The translations under genes were made by a program, and so were the position numbers. From Sphingomonadales bacterium (GTDB taxonomy: Bacteria; Pseudomonadota; Alphaproteobacteria; Sphingomonadales; Sphingomonadaceae), in the NCBI GenBank assembly GCA_025360285.1, contig JANYCM010000324.1, positions 1 through 16,063 of the forward strand: DNA of 16,063 bases, given 5' to 3'. Below are positions 1 through 7,665 of the stretch, piece by piece; positions within the stretch are counted from its first letter, which is position 1; each line of letters begins with the position of its first letter. The notes beneath the pieces are model-generated. The model was not told the origin of the DNA. It searched no databases and saw nothing but the letters and a program-made list of their open reading frames with translations.

Positions 1-2946
1 GACGACATTGGGCGGCGTCCAGGTGCGCGCCGGATTGTATTTGGTGGTGACCAGCCGGTGGCGCGGATCGATCGGCGTGGCGACCGGCGCGCCGAGATAG
101 ACATCGCCCAGACCCATGACGAGATAGGTGGCGTCGAAGACGATCGTCTCGACGGCATCGACGTCGGCAAGGCCATTGATGCGCCGGATGAACTCGATAT
201 TGTCCGGGCACCAGGGCGCATCATCGCGCACGGCTTCCTGATATTTGGCGATGGTTTCGTAGATCGCCGGGTCCTTCCAACTGAGCGGCAGATGGATGAT
301 TCGCGACGGGATGGTGAATTCATCCAGCCCGCCGAGCCGTTCCTCGGCGGCGATCAGCGCCGCCAGCGCCGCCGCCTGATCGAGCCCGGTGCCATCGAAA
401 TGCAGTTGCAGCGAGCGAATGCCGGGCACGATATCGATGACGCCGGGCAGCGCCAGGCGCTCCAGTTCGATCATCAGCGCATGGATGCGGATGCGCAGTT
501 CCAGATCGAGCACGATCGGGCCATATTCGACAAGGATGTTGCGGTCGCCTTGCTGGCGATACACGACGCGCGGCCGGCCGGGCGCGGCCGGCAGATCGGC
601 GAGGATCGGCGACAGGCTGGCGATGCCGTTCGCGGGAGCAGCGACTTCTGCCTCGGCCGCCGTACCCGCGAGCCAATCCGATTGGACGCCGGCAGCAGCA
701 GCCGCTGCCTCGGCGCTGACAACCGCGAACCGCACATTGTCGCCCGCCGCCAATTGCCCGATCTTCCACAGATCGGCAGCGATGACGACGAACGGGCAGA
801 CAAAACCGCCGAGTGACGGCCCATCGGGCCCCAGGATGATCGGCATGTCGCCGGTGAAATCGATCGCGCCGATGGCATAGGGATTGTCGTGGATGTTCGA
901 TGGGTGCAGCCCGGCTTCGCCGCCATCCTGACGTGCCCAGTGCGGCTTGGGGCCGATCAGGCGGACGCCGGTGCGGTTGGAGTTGTAATGGACCTTCCAC
1001 ACCGCGGCGGTGAAGGTTTCAATGTCGTCGGGCGTGAAGAAATCCGGTGCGCCGTGCGGGCCATACAGCACGCGAAGCCGCCAGTCGGAACCGATCGGCG
1101 GAGCAACGGTGACGGGCGCGGGCGCGGCGGTGGCCCTGTCGGCGAGGTGCAGTGTGTCCCCGGCCAGCAACCGGCGCGCGGCATGGCCGCCAAATTCGCC
1201 CAGATCGAAAGTGCTGCGGCTGCCGAGATAGGCGGGGATATCGAGCCCGCCGGCGACGAGCAAATAGCCGCGCACGCCGCCGCCGCGCACGCGGCCCATG
1301 ACGAGTTGCTGGCCCGCCTGGACTTCGATCGGCGCATGGCGCGCCACCACCGCGCCATCGAGCGTCACGCCAAAATCGGCACCCGTCAGGCAGATGGTTG
1401 CCGGTGCGTTAAACAGCAGCGTCGGCCCGGTCGCGGTGATCTCCAGCCCCGCCAACCCCCCGGCATTGCCGAGCAGCCGGTTGCCGAGCCGGAACGACAG
1501 CGCATCCATCGGCCCCGACGGCGGCACACCGACCGCCCAATAACCCTCCCGCCCCGGATAATCCTGCACGCTGGTCGCAGTGCCGCCGGCGATCACCCGC
1601 AGGCTGCGCGGTTGATACACCACCGCTTCCAAGGCGCGGGTCGACACCTGGCCCGAGACAAAGGCCGGGGTTCGGACGACATCGCGCAGCCAGCGCAAAT
1701 TGGTTTCAATGCCTGCGATGCGGGTTTCATCGAGCGCCGCCTGCATGGCGCGCACAGCCGCCGCGCGGTCGGGCCCGGTGACAATCAGTTTGGCAAGCAT
1801 CGGATCGTAGAAGCTGCTGACCTCGGTGCCGCTCGCCACCCAGGTTTCGACGCGGACAGCCGGGAAAGCGACATCGGTAAGCGTGCCCGACGTCGGCCGG
1901 TAATTAAGCGCCGGGTCTTCGGCATAGAGCCTGACCTGGATCGAAGCGCCCTTGGCTTTGCACGGCGGGGCATCCAGGAACGCAAAATCACCAGCAGCGC
2001 CGCGGATCATCCATTCGACAAGATCGATTCCCATCACCTGCTCGGTGACGCCGTGCTCGACCTGAAGCCGGGTGTTGACCTCCAGGAAGAAGAAATCGCC
2101 GCGCGCTTCGTCATACAGGAATTCGACGGTCCCGGCCGAACGATAGCGCGCCGCTTCGCCCAGACGCACCGCCGCAGCGATCAAGCCGGCCCGGATCTCG
2201 GCGGGCAGATTCGATGCGGGGGCCTCCTCGACGACCTTCTGGTTGCGGCGCTGCAAAGAACAATCGCGTTCGCCCAGCGCGATGACCCGGCCCTCGCCAT
2301 CGCCGAAAATCTGCACCTCGATATGGCGAGCGCGTTCGACATAGCGTTCGAGGAAGACGCCGGCATCGCCGAAACTCGCCGCGCCCATGCGGGCGACACT
2401 GGCGAAGCCGTCAAGGATATCAGCTTCATCGCGGCAAATCTTCATGCCGATGCCGCCACCGCCGGCGGTCGCTTTCAGCATGATCGGAAAGCCGATGGCG
2501 TCCGCCGCCGCAACCGCCGCATCGGCGTCCACCAGCAGGTCGCTGCCCGGTGCCAGCGGAATGCCATGGGCGATGGCCAGCGCGCGGGCGCTGTGCTTTA
2601 AGCCAAAGGCGCGGATATTATCGGCCGTCGGCCCGATGAAGACGATTCCGGCCGCCGCGCACGCCTCGGCAAAACCGGCGTTTTCGGCCAGGAAGCCATA
2701 GCCCGGATGTATGGCCCCTGCCCCGCTTTCACGCGCCGCCGCCAGGATAGCGCCGACATCGAGATAGCTCTCGGCCGCCGGTCCGGCGCCGATGCAAATC
2801 GCCAGATCGGCCTCGGCAACGTGCAGCGACCCGGCATCGGCATCCGAATAGACCGCGACCGATCGCAACCCCATCTGCCGCAGCGTCCGGATGATGCGGC
2901 AGGCAATGGCGCCGCGATTGGCGATGAGGACAGTATCGAAGCTCAC
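1..2946 (-). CDS. uca: Guanidine/urea carboxylase (biotin-dependent), C-terminus beyond left edge
   Basis: This cytoplasmic biotin enzyme carboxylates guanidine (or urea) using ATP and bicarbonate. 982 codons are present; the family is about 1200 residues, so the end of the carboxyltransferase part and the C-terminal biotinyl domain lie off the window. The start is GTG at 2946, overlapping the stop of the upstream gene in a GTGA, followed by SFDTVLIANRGAIACRI, a typical biotin carboxylase opening. Residues 1 to about 440 are biotin carboxylase: HPGYGFLAEN, ATP-grasp KATAGGGGIGM (Lys158), and FLEVNTRLQVEHG with Glu289, Asn291 and Arg293. From about 450 comes the AHS2/KipA-like domain (SVQDYPGREGYW, SNRTGVRLIGPKP, GPDGPSLGGFVCP), and from about 794 the AHS1/KipI-like domain (GDRNILVEYG). 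Asp696 in AIDFTGDMP lies where, as I recall, yeast urea carboxylase has Asn and guanidine carboxylases have Asp, which favours guanidine. It is the last gene of the operon inside the window. Confidence 0.93.
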   Translation of the reverse strand, partial: MSFDTVLIANRGAIACRIIRTLRQMGLRSVAVYSDADAGSLHVAEADLAICIGAGPAAESYLDVGAILAAARESGAGAIHPGYGFLAENAGFAEACAAAGIVFIGPTADNIRAFGLKHSARALAIAHGIPLAPGSDLLVDADAAVAAADAIGFPIMLKATAGGGGIGMKICRDEADILDGFASVARMGAASFGDAGVFLERYVERARHIEVQIFGDGEGRVIALGERDCSLQRRNQKVVEEAPASNLPAEIRAGLIAAAVRLGEAARYRSAGTVEFLYDEARGDFFFLEVNTRLQVEHGVTEQVMGIDLVEWMIRGAAGDFAFLDAPPCKAKGASIQVRLYAEDPALNYRPTSGTLTDVAFPAVRVETWVASGTEVSSFYDPMLAKLIVTGPDRAAAVRAMQAALDETRIAGIETNLRWLRDVVRTPAFVSGQVSTRALEAVVYQPRSLRVIAGGTATSVQDYPGREGYWAVGVPPSGPMDALSFRLGNRLLGNAGGLAGLEITATGPTLLFNAPATICLTGADFGVTLDGAVVARHAPIEVQAGQQLVMGRVRGGGVRGYLLVAGGLDIPAYLGSRSTFDLGEFGGHAARRLLAGDTLHLADRATAAPAPVTVAPPIGSDWRLRVLYGPHGAPDFFTPDDIETFTAAVWKVHYNSNRTGVRLIGPKPHWARQDGGEAGLHPSNIHDNPYAIGAIDFTGDMPIILGPDGPSLGGFVCPFVVIAADLWKIGQLAAGDNVRFAVVSAEAAAAAAGVQSDWLAGTAAEAEVAAPANGIASLSPILADLPAAPGRPRVVYRQQGDRNILVEYGPIVLDLELRIRIHALMIELERLALPGVIDIVPGIRSLQLHFDGTGLDQAAALAALIAAEERLGGLDEFTIPSRIIHLPLSWKDPAIYETIAKYQEAVRDDAPWCPDNIEFIRRINGLADVDAVETIVFDATYLVMGLGDVYLGAPVATPIDPRHRLVTTKYNPARTWTPPNVV

Positions 2947-3575
2947 GCCGTAACGATCATGCGGACGGGCGTGGGATTGAAGCCGTTACAGGGGTTGTTG
3001 ATCTGCGGGCAATTTGAAACGACGACAATGACGTCCATCTCGGCGCGCAGATCGACCGTCAGGCCTGGCGCCGAAATGCCATCGACGATGCCAAGCGCGC
3101 CATCGGCTTCCACCGGCACGTTCATGAAAAAATTGATATTCGGGACTATGTCGCGCTTGCCGCGGCCGTCCCGCAGATTGGCATCGAGGAAATTATCGAC
3201 ACAGGCATGTTGCGCCTTGGTGTGATGGCCGTAGCGCAGCGTATTCGATTCGCACGAACAGGCGCCGCCGATCGTATCATGATAGTCAACCGCCGTGCCG
3301 GTGATCGTCATCATCGTGCGGCCCTCGTTGGAGAGCAGCGGGGTACCCCGGCGCAGGAAGATGTTGGCCTGCGCGGCGATCGTGTCCTGGGCGCTGTAAC
3401 GCTCGCTGTCGTCACCGGCCGCATAGAGCAGGAAATCCACAGCCTGATTGCCTTCCAGATCGACGATGCGCAGCGACTGGCCGGCATTGATCCGGTGCCG
3501 CCAGGGGGCGCGCGCCGCGATCACCTCGTCGTGAAGCACCGGGCCATCCAGACCTTGCAGGGCGTGATCGGTCAC
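2943..3575 (-). CDS. DUF1989 protein, UAAP2 type: carboxyguanidine deiminase subunit (CgdA/CgdB family)
   Basis: This 210-residue protein is one of two paralogous DUF1989 proteins between the transporter and the carboxylase. The family was annotated as urea carboxylase-associated protein and is now known as a subunit of heterodimeric carboxyguanidine deiminase, which converts carboxyguanidine to allophanate plus ammonia. Visible features are IVDLEGNQAVDFLLY near residue 37, GGACSCESNTLRYGHHT (Cys106, Cys108, His117, His118), HACVDNF (Cys125) and LRAEMDVIVVVSNCP (Cys189). The Cys/His-rich set is consistent with a metal site, but I cannot assign ligands. It starts with GTG at 3575, 9 nt after the upstream paralogue stops, and its TGA overlaps the carboxylase GTG, suggesting translational coupling. 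Which of the CgdA/CgdB names belongs to this subunit is not certain to me. Confidence 0.9.
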   Translation of the reverse strand: MTDHALQGLDGPVLHDEVIAARAPWRHRINAGQSLRIVDLEGNQAVDFLLYAAGDDSERYSAQDTIAAQANIFLRRGTPLLSNEGRTMMTITGTAVDYHDTIGGACSCESNTLRYGHHTKAQHACVDNFLDANLRDGRGKRDIVPNINFFMNVPVEADGALGIVDGISAPGLTVDLRAEMDVIVVVSNCPQINNPCNGFNPTPVRMIVTA

Positions 3576-3584
3576 GTCGGGTTC

Positions 3585-4403
3585 CTAGCGGCGGTAATAA
3601 TCATCGACATTCAGAAAGGCGCGGCGGCCTTCCGGTGTCGCATTGCGGATCGCATCCTGTTCGTCGGCAACCGGCCCACGCCAGGCGGTGGCGCGCAGCG
3701 GCGTTACCCGCCACGGCCGGCGATCCAGAACATGCGGACAGTTCGCAATCACCAGGATCACATCCATTTCGGCGCGCAGCGTGACAGCCCGGCCCGGCGC
3801 GAACGGCCCCAAGGCGGGAATGGTCGCGCCATCCGCAGCAATGGCGACGCCCTTGAACAGGTTTATGCACGGATGCACATCGCGGCGGCCCAGGCCATGC
3901 TTTGCCGCGCCAAGCAACAGCCGGTCGCGCGCATTGGGATAAGCACTCCAATTGCCGCCCTCGCCATAGGCCCGGGCATTGGCGGCCGCGTTGGAGGCGC
4001 CACAGAAGGCGTCGTGCGTCTCCGCATCATCCGCAACAATGCTCATCAACACCCGGCCCATGTCGGACAGCAGCAACTTACCGACGCCAAGATAGGCGTT
4101 CCATTGAATCTTGAGCGTGTCGGCGACATTCAGCCGCTCGGTCGGCATGTCGGCGTTGAAGACCAGGATCGACGCACAGGCATCGCCATCGACATCGATC
4201 AACCGCGTCCGCGAGCCCCGCGGCAAACACCGTGACGCATAGCCACCGCCGGCAATGCGTTCCTCCCACAGCAGGTCCTCCGCCGCCACGCCGGCGGGCA
4301 GGTCGCCGGCGACGGGCGGCAGGACCGGCATAGCGTCGGCGACAGTGCCTTCCATCGCCCGGGCATGGGCGCGGGCGGCGAGCGGATCACCCAGGGCAAC
4401 CAT
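3585..4403 (-). CDS. DUF1989 protein, UAAP1 type: carboxyguanidine deiminase subunit (CgdA/CgdB family)
   Basis: This 272-residue protein is the longer paralogue and predicted partner of the downstream DUF1989 protein. Motifs are CLPRGSRTRLIDVDGDAC (about 59-76), LKIQWNAYLGVGKLLLSDMGRVL (about 97-119), HDAFCGASN (His130, Cys134), LLLGAAKHGLGRRDVHPCINLF (about 162-183) and LRAEMDVILVIANCPH (Cys222). The last block is nearly identical in layout to that of its neighbour, showing shared ancestry. About 45 N-terminal residues are extra relative to the core. ATG at 4403 shares one base with the stop of the regulator gene (TGATG), so the two are probably coupled; a later in-frame start is possible because the first residues look poorly conserved. 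In the pathway it would act just after the carboxylase. The order regulator-UAAP1-UAAP2-carboxylase supports a single operon. Confidence 0.88.
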   Translation of the reverse strand: MVALGDPLAARAHARAMEGTVADAMPVLPPVAGDLPAGVAAEDLLWEERIAGGGYASRCLPRGSRTRLIDVDGDACASILVFNADMPTERLNVADTLKIQWNAYLGVGKLLLSDMGRVLMSIVADDAETHDAFCGASNAAANARAYGEGGNWSAYPNARDRLLLGAAKHGLGRRDVHPCINLFKGVAIAADGATIPALGPFAPGRAVTLRAEMDVILVIANCPHVLDRRPWRVTPLRATAWRGPVADEQDAIRNATPEGRRAFLNVDDYYRR

Positions 4404-4888
4404 CAGGCGGCCTTCCTGGCTTTGGCACCGCGAAAGCTGACCTGTTCATGCAGCGGCGGGAGCAGTGCCGTGGTGGTGACCAGCCGCAATTGTTGAACAC
4501 CGCGCACCTTGCGCAGCGCGTCGCACAGGTCGCGCAGCCGGGTGGCCGGCCCCTGCACCAGCAGGACTTCCAGCGACTGGTCATCCTCCAGAAAGACGTG
4601 CTGCGCCGAAATGACTTCCTTCAGATATTCATGCTGAGTCTGCGCCAGCAATTCGCGAACGCGTCCCATGTTGGAGCGATAGACCAGCGTGATGGTGCCG
4701 GCGAGCAGGGCATCGGGGTGGGTTTCCTCGCCATGATCGGCCAGCGCATGGCGGATCAATTCGGCGATGAGTTGCGAACGCGACGGTAGCCCGCGTTCCT
4801 GCACCATCACATCAAGCTGGCGAAACAGGTCGGACGGCAGGCTCATGCTCAGCCGCGAAAGGCCCGTGCCAAGGGTGTCATCGGTCAT
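4403..4888 (-). CDS. NikR-like ribbon-helix-helix transcriptional regulator with incomplete nickel site
   Basis: This 161-residue regulator has the NikR layout. The N-terminal ribbon-helix-helix (LSRLSMSLPSDLFRQLD, then GLPSRSQLIAELIRHAL) is followed by an ACT-like domain from about residue 60 (TITLVYRSNMGRVRELLAQTQHEY... LEVLLVQGPATRLRDLCDALRKVRGV). An ungapped alignment by eye to E. coli NikR puts Arg12/Ser14/Ser16 on the DNA-contacting Arg3/Thr5/Thr7. His86 and His97 fall on ligands His76 and His87, but Phe99 and Ser105 replace His89 and Cys95. Nickel binding of the classical square-planar kind is therefore unlikely. A basic tail (RGAKARKAA) follows the core. The gene starts 12 nt after the ATPase stop, and a NikR-style inverted repeat lies 18-43 bases upstream of its ATG, suggesting autoregulation. 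It probably senses a pathway-related signal, but the ligand is unknown. Confidence 0.85.
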   Translation of the reverse strand: MTDDTLGTGLSRLSMSLPSDLFRQLDVMVQERGLPSRSQLIAELIRHALADHGEETHPDALLAGTITLVYRSNMGRVRELLAQTQHEYLKEVISAQHVFLEDDQSLEVLLVQGPATRLRDLCDALRKVRGVQQLRLVTTTALLPPLHEQVSFRGAKARKAA

Positions 4889-4900
4889 GATTTATCAGTC

Positions 4901-5683
4901 TCAGTTATTATCAATTTCGTCAATCGTAATACTAGAAGCGGTAGCACTTTCCGCCGCCACCCGGCGATCGAGCGTCAGATCATAGACGGCCGTGGCACCA
5001 TAACGATGCGGGGCGTGGGGATCATGACGGCGCTTGTCGAGCGTCAGCACGCGCGTCGCCAGCGCGAAAGCCTCGCCGATGTCATGCGTTACCATCGCGA
5101 TGGTCAGGGCATGTTCGCGCCACAGCCGGGTGATGAGCATGTGCATGTCGCTGCGAATACCGGGATCGAGCGCGCCGAACGGTTCATCGAGCAGCAGGAT
5201 GCGCGGCCGCTTGACCAGCGCCTGGGCGATCGCCAGACGTTGCTGCATCCCGCCCGACATCTGCGCCGGATAGACATGGCGACTGTCGGCCAGCCCCACG
5301 GCCGCCAGCATCGCATCGGCTTCCGCCAGCCCGGCGCGGCGGGCGCCGCCGAACAGGCGCCCGGTCAGCGGCGCGCGCGCGCATTCGAGGCCGAACAGCA
5401 CATTGTGCCGGGCATCGAGGTGCGGGAACACCGAATAGCGTTGGAACACCACGCCGCGATCCGGGCCGCATTCGGGCTTCAAGGCTTTGCCATCGAGCAG
5501 GATGTGGCCACGGGTTGGCGCCTCCTGACCGAGCAGCAGGCGCAGCAGCGTGCTCTTTCCCGCCCCCGACGGCCCGACGATCGACACAAAGCTTCGCTCG
5601 GCAATGTCGAGATCGACGCGTTCCAGCACGATCTTGTCGCCATATTCGACCCAGACGTTGCGGAGCGAGAGCATCGCCGTCAT
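4901..5683 (-). CDS. ABC transporter ATP-binding protein (nitrate/taurine type, guanidine/urea cluster)
   Basis: This is the 260-residue ATPase of the importer, acting at the inner face of the cytoplasmic membrane. Walker A is GPSGAGKST (37-45), the Q-loop is VVFQRYSVFPHL with Gln81, the signature is MSGGMQQR (142-149), Walker B is ILLLDEP (162-168), the D-loop is ALDP and the switch His is His200 in VTHD. The open frame runs upstream to 5959, but that stretch overlaps the permease gene, has no family similarity and is not coding. ATG at 5683 overlaps the permease stop in an ATGA, the expected coupled start; ATG at 5674 is a close alternative. The C-terminal tail SSITIDEIDNN is encoded by AT-rich codons that coincide with a candidate operator. 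Confidence 0.92.
   Translation of the reverse strand: MTAMLSLRNVWVEYGDKIVLERVDLDIAERSFVSIVGPSGAGKSTLLRLLLGQEAPTRGHILLDGKALKPECGPDRGVVFQRYSVFPHLDARHNVLFGLECARAPLTGRLFGGARRAGLAEADAMLAAVGLADSRHVYPAQMSGGMQQRLAIAQALVKRPRILLLDEPFGALDPGIRSDMHMLITRLWREHALTIAMVTHDIGEAFALATRVLTLDKRRHDPHAPHRYGATAVYDLTLDRRVAAESATASSITIDEIDNN
4906..4931 (-). promoter_or_regulatory. Candidate operator 2 for the NikR-like regulator
   Basis: A perfect TATTA-N16-TAATA inverted repeat sits inside the last codons of the ATPase gene, 18-43 bases before the regulator ATG. Read on the minus strand it begins TATTACGATTGA, the same 12 bases that open the site at 7640-7665 on the plus strand; 19 of 26 positions agree. The codons it occupies (encoding SITIDEIDNN) are AT-rich in an otherwise GC-rich gene. 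E. coli NikR binds GTATGA-N16-TCATAC, with the same spacing. Binding is inferred. Confidence 0.6.
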
Positions 5684-6492
5684 CGTGATACATGCGCCCA
5701 GGCGAAGCCGCGCCGGCTGATGAACCGCAGCGCCGCGTCCATGGCAATCGCCAGCAGGGCAATCCACGCTACATAGGGCAGGATGATTTCCATCGACAGA
5801 TAGCGGCGAACCAGGAAGATGCGGTAACCCAGCCCGACATCGGACGCGATGGCCTCGGCCGAAATGAGGAACACCCAGGCTGGCCCCAGCGACAGCCGCA
5901 CCGCCTGGATAAGCCGCGGCATGGCCTGCGGCAGCGCCACCCGCAGCGCCAGTTGCCAAGTGCTGGCCCCCAGGGTCTGCGCCTTGATCAATTGTTCGGC
6001 CGGCAACGCTTCGACATGAGCGGCGATGTCGCGGATCATCAGCGGCAATATGCCAATGACGATCAGCGCGACTTTTGCCGCTTCACCGAGACCGAAGGCG
6101 ATGAACAGGATCGGCAGCAGGGCAATCGGCGGGATCACCGCGATGGTGGTGACCGTCGGCCCGAAGGTGGCGCGCACCGCCGGGACCAGGCCCAGCACCA
6201 GGCCGACCAACAGCGCCGATACCGTGGATATCGCCAGTCCGAGGCCCAGTCGCCCGAGGCTGGCAAAGGTATCGGACCAGAAAAGTCGCTCACCGGTCAT
6301 CGGATCGGGAACCAGCACCAGCAGGCGCATGGCGGCGATCATGGCGCCCGGCGTCGGCAGGATCTTGTCCGCCGGATTGAAGGCGTGACGGCTTGCCGAG
6401 GCGATCAGATAGGTCAGCACGAGGAGGAGCAACGGCGCGGCCCCCAGCAGCACCGCCGTGCGACGATTTGGCCGTATGTTGACCAGTCGCAC
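5680..6492 (-). CDS. ABC transporter permease (nitrate/taurine type, guanidine/urea cluster)
   Basis: This 270-residue inner-membrane permease belongs to the binding-protein-dependent transport family. Hydrophobic segments fall at about 12-33, 82-104, 113-134, 139-153, 203-217 and 236-255. The cytoplasmic EAA-type loop that docks the ATPase is at about 170-194 (KAQTLGASTWQLALRVALPQ), with the usual G then LP spacing. The start is GTG at 6492, 11 nt after the binding-protein gene stops; the end overlaps the ATPase start by 4 nt. A single permease gene suggests a homodimeric channel. Substrate cannot be read from this protein; gene context points to guanidine or urea. Confidence 0.92.
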   Translation of the reverse strand: MRLVNIRPNRRTAVLLGAAPLLLLVLTYLIASASRHAFNPADKILPTPGAMIAAMRLLVLVPDPMTGERLFWSDTFASLGRLGLGLAISTVSALLVGLVLGLVPAVRATFGPTVTTIAVIPPIALLPILFIAFGLGEAAKVALIVIGILPLMIRDIAAHVEALPAEQLIKAQTLGASTWQLALRVALPQAMPRLIQAVRLSLGPAWVFLISAEAIASDVGLGYRIFLVRRYLSMEIILPYVAWIALLAIAMDAALRFISRRGFAWAHVSR

Positions 6493-6503
6493 CGCGCGCG
6501 CGC

Positions 6504-7586
6504 CTACAGCTTGCCGTCGGCGGCGAACTGCATGAAGGCGGGATCGAAGCGCAGCTTCACATTGGCTGTATTGCCGAGCGTCTTGCCGGCGGGAAAGGCC
6601 ATGCCGATGGCATCGGGCGATTTCGCACCCGGCCCGAACAGTCCCTTGGAAAAGCTGAAGTCACGCACCCGCGTCATGGTTGTGACGAGTTCGGGGGCCG
6701 CGGCCGCCGCCACACCTTCGGCCGGCGTTGCATAAAGGTGCGTTGTTGAAAGCTGGGCATCGAACGACGCGGAGGTCGATCCTGCCAGTTTCGCCATGGC
6801 TGCACGGGCGGCCGCGCCCTGCGCATCCTGGCGCTGCATCAATGTGATCGTTTCGTACCAGATCCCCGCCAGGGCCTTGCCGAGATTGGGGTTGGCCTTC
6901 AGCGTCGCGCTGTCAACGACCATGAGATCGAGAATCTCGCCGGGAATTTTCGACGAATCAAACGCCAGCACAGCGCCGGGCAGCGCCTTCATTTCATTGA
7001 GTTGCGGGTTCCAGGCAACGGCGGCCGTAACGGCTGGGGCCGTAAAAGCGCCGACAATATCGGCGTCGGCAGTATTGACCGTCTTCACATCGGTCAGGCC
7101 CAGTTTCACCGTCTCCAGAGCCCGGGCCAGCAGATAATGCGATACCGAAAGCTCGACCAGGTTGACGGTGCGACCCTTGATGTCGGCAAGCGATCGGGCG
7201 TTCTTCAGCACGATGCCATCATTGCCGTTGGAATAGTCGCCGATGATCACGGCGCTGCTGTCCTTGCCGCCGGCGGCGGGAATGGTCAGCGCGTCCATGT
7301 TGGTTACCGTGACGCCATCGAGCTTGCCAGCCGTGTATTGGTTCACCGATTCGACATAGTCATTAACCTGCACCATCTTGATGTTGAGGCCATATTTGTC
7401 GGCCCATTTCTTCACGATGCCGGCTTGCTGGGCATAGGGCCAGGGCATCCACCCGGCATAGATCGACCAGCCAATAGTAAAGTCGGTTCGCGCCGGTGGT
7501 GGACCGGAGGGCTGACCACATGAAGCCGCCAACAACGCCGCCGCAAGAACGCCGGCAACACGAGACTTGCGGGACCAGGGCGGCAT
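6504..7586 (-). CDS. ABC transporter substrate-binding lipoprotein of the urea/guanidine carboxylase region
   Basis: This 360-residue binding protein captures the substrate outside the inner membrane and delivers it to the permease. ATG at 7586 is chosen because it is preceded by GTGGAG at good distance and opens a signal sequence: basic SRKSR, a hydrophobic stretch, then AASCGQ with lipidated Cys23. The longer reading frame to 7721 adds 45 residues before the signal and is unlikely. The mature part (FTIGWSIYAGWMPW, VQVNDYVESVNQYTAGKLDGVTVTNMDAL, SNGNDGIVLKN) matches the NMT1/SsuA-like family that accompanies urea carboxylase clusters. It is the first gene of the operon, about 150 bp from a divergent gene, so the promoter lies in that gap. 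Confidence 0.9.
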   Translation of the reverse strand: MPPWSRKSRVAGVLAAALLAASCGQPSGPPPARTDFTIGWSIYAGWMPWPYAQQAGIVKKWADKYGLNIKMVQVNDYVESVNQYTAGKLDGVTVTNMDALTIPAAGGKDSSAVIIGDYSNGNDGIVLKNARSLADIKGRTVNLVELSVSHYLLARALETVKLGLTDVKTVNTADADIVGAFTAPAVTAAVAWNPQLNEMKALPGAVLAFDSSKIPGEILDLMVVDSATLKANPNLGKALAGIWYETITLMQRQDAQGAAARAAMAKLAGSTSASFDAQLSTTHLYATPAEGVAAAAAPELVTTMTRVRDFSFSKGLFGPGAKSPDAIGMAFPAGKTLGNTANVKLRFDPAFMQFAADGKL

Positions 7587-7639
7587 GATCAAATCTCCAC
7601 AGGACGAATGTCTGTCGAAGCATGGGTAACCGACTAAAA

Positions 7640-7665
7640 TATTACGATTGAGCCGATCCGTAATA
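7640..7665 (-). promoter_or_regulatory. Candidate operator 1 (and overlapping promoter) of the transporter-carboxylase operon
   Basis: The inverted repeat TATTACG-N12-CGTAATA has 7-bp perfect arms, equivalently TATTA-N16-TAATA. It lies 54-79 bases upstream of the binding-protein ATG, in the gap between divergent genes. On the minus strand the arms TTATTA and TAATAT are 16 bases apart, the distance expected between -35 and -10 hexamers, so a bound regulator would cover a plausible promoter. The remaining leader is only about 50 nt. The site could also influence the divergent gene. Function is inferred from symmetry, position and resemblance to the NikR operator. Confidence 0.6.

Noticed and set aside
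889..2601. 570-codon open frame on the plus strand
   Set aside because: It lies antisense to the carboxylase gene, has no recognisable domain, and its Arg/Ala/Gly-rich product is typical of shadow frames in GC-rich genes.
3207..4235. 342-codon open frame on the plus strand across the two DUF1989 genes
   Set aside because: Shadow of two well-supported genes on the minus strand; no motif and no ribosome site.
5684..5959. N-terminal extension of the ABC ATPase frame
   Set aside because: The added 92 residues overlap the permease coding region and are not ATPase-like; the ATGA junction at 5680-5683 gives a normal coupled start.
5692..6735. 347-codon open frame on the plus strand
   Set aside because: Antisense to permease and binding-protein genes, rich in Gln/Arg/His as expected from reverse reading of hydrophobic codons.
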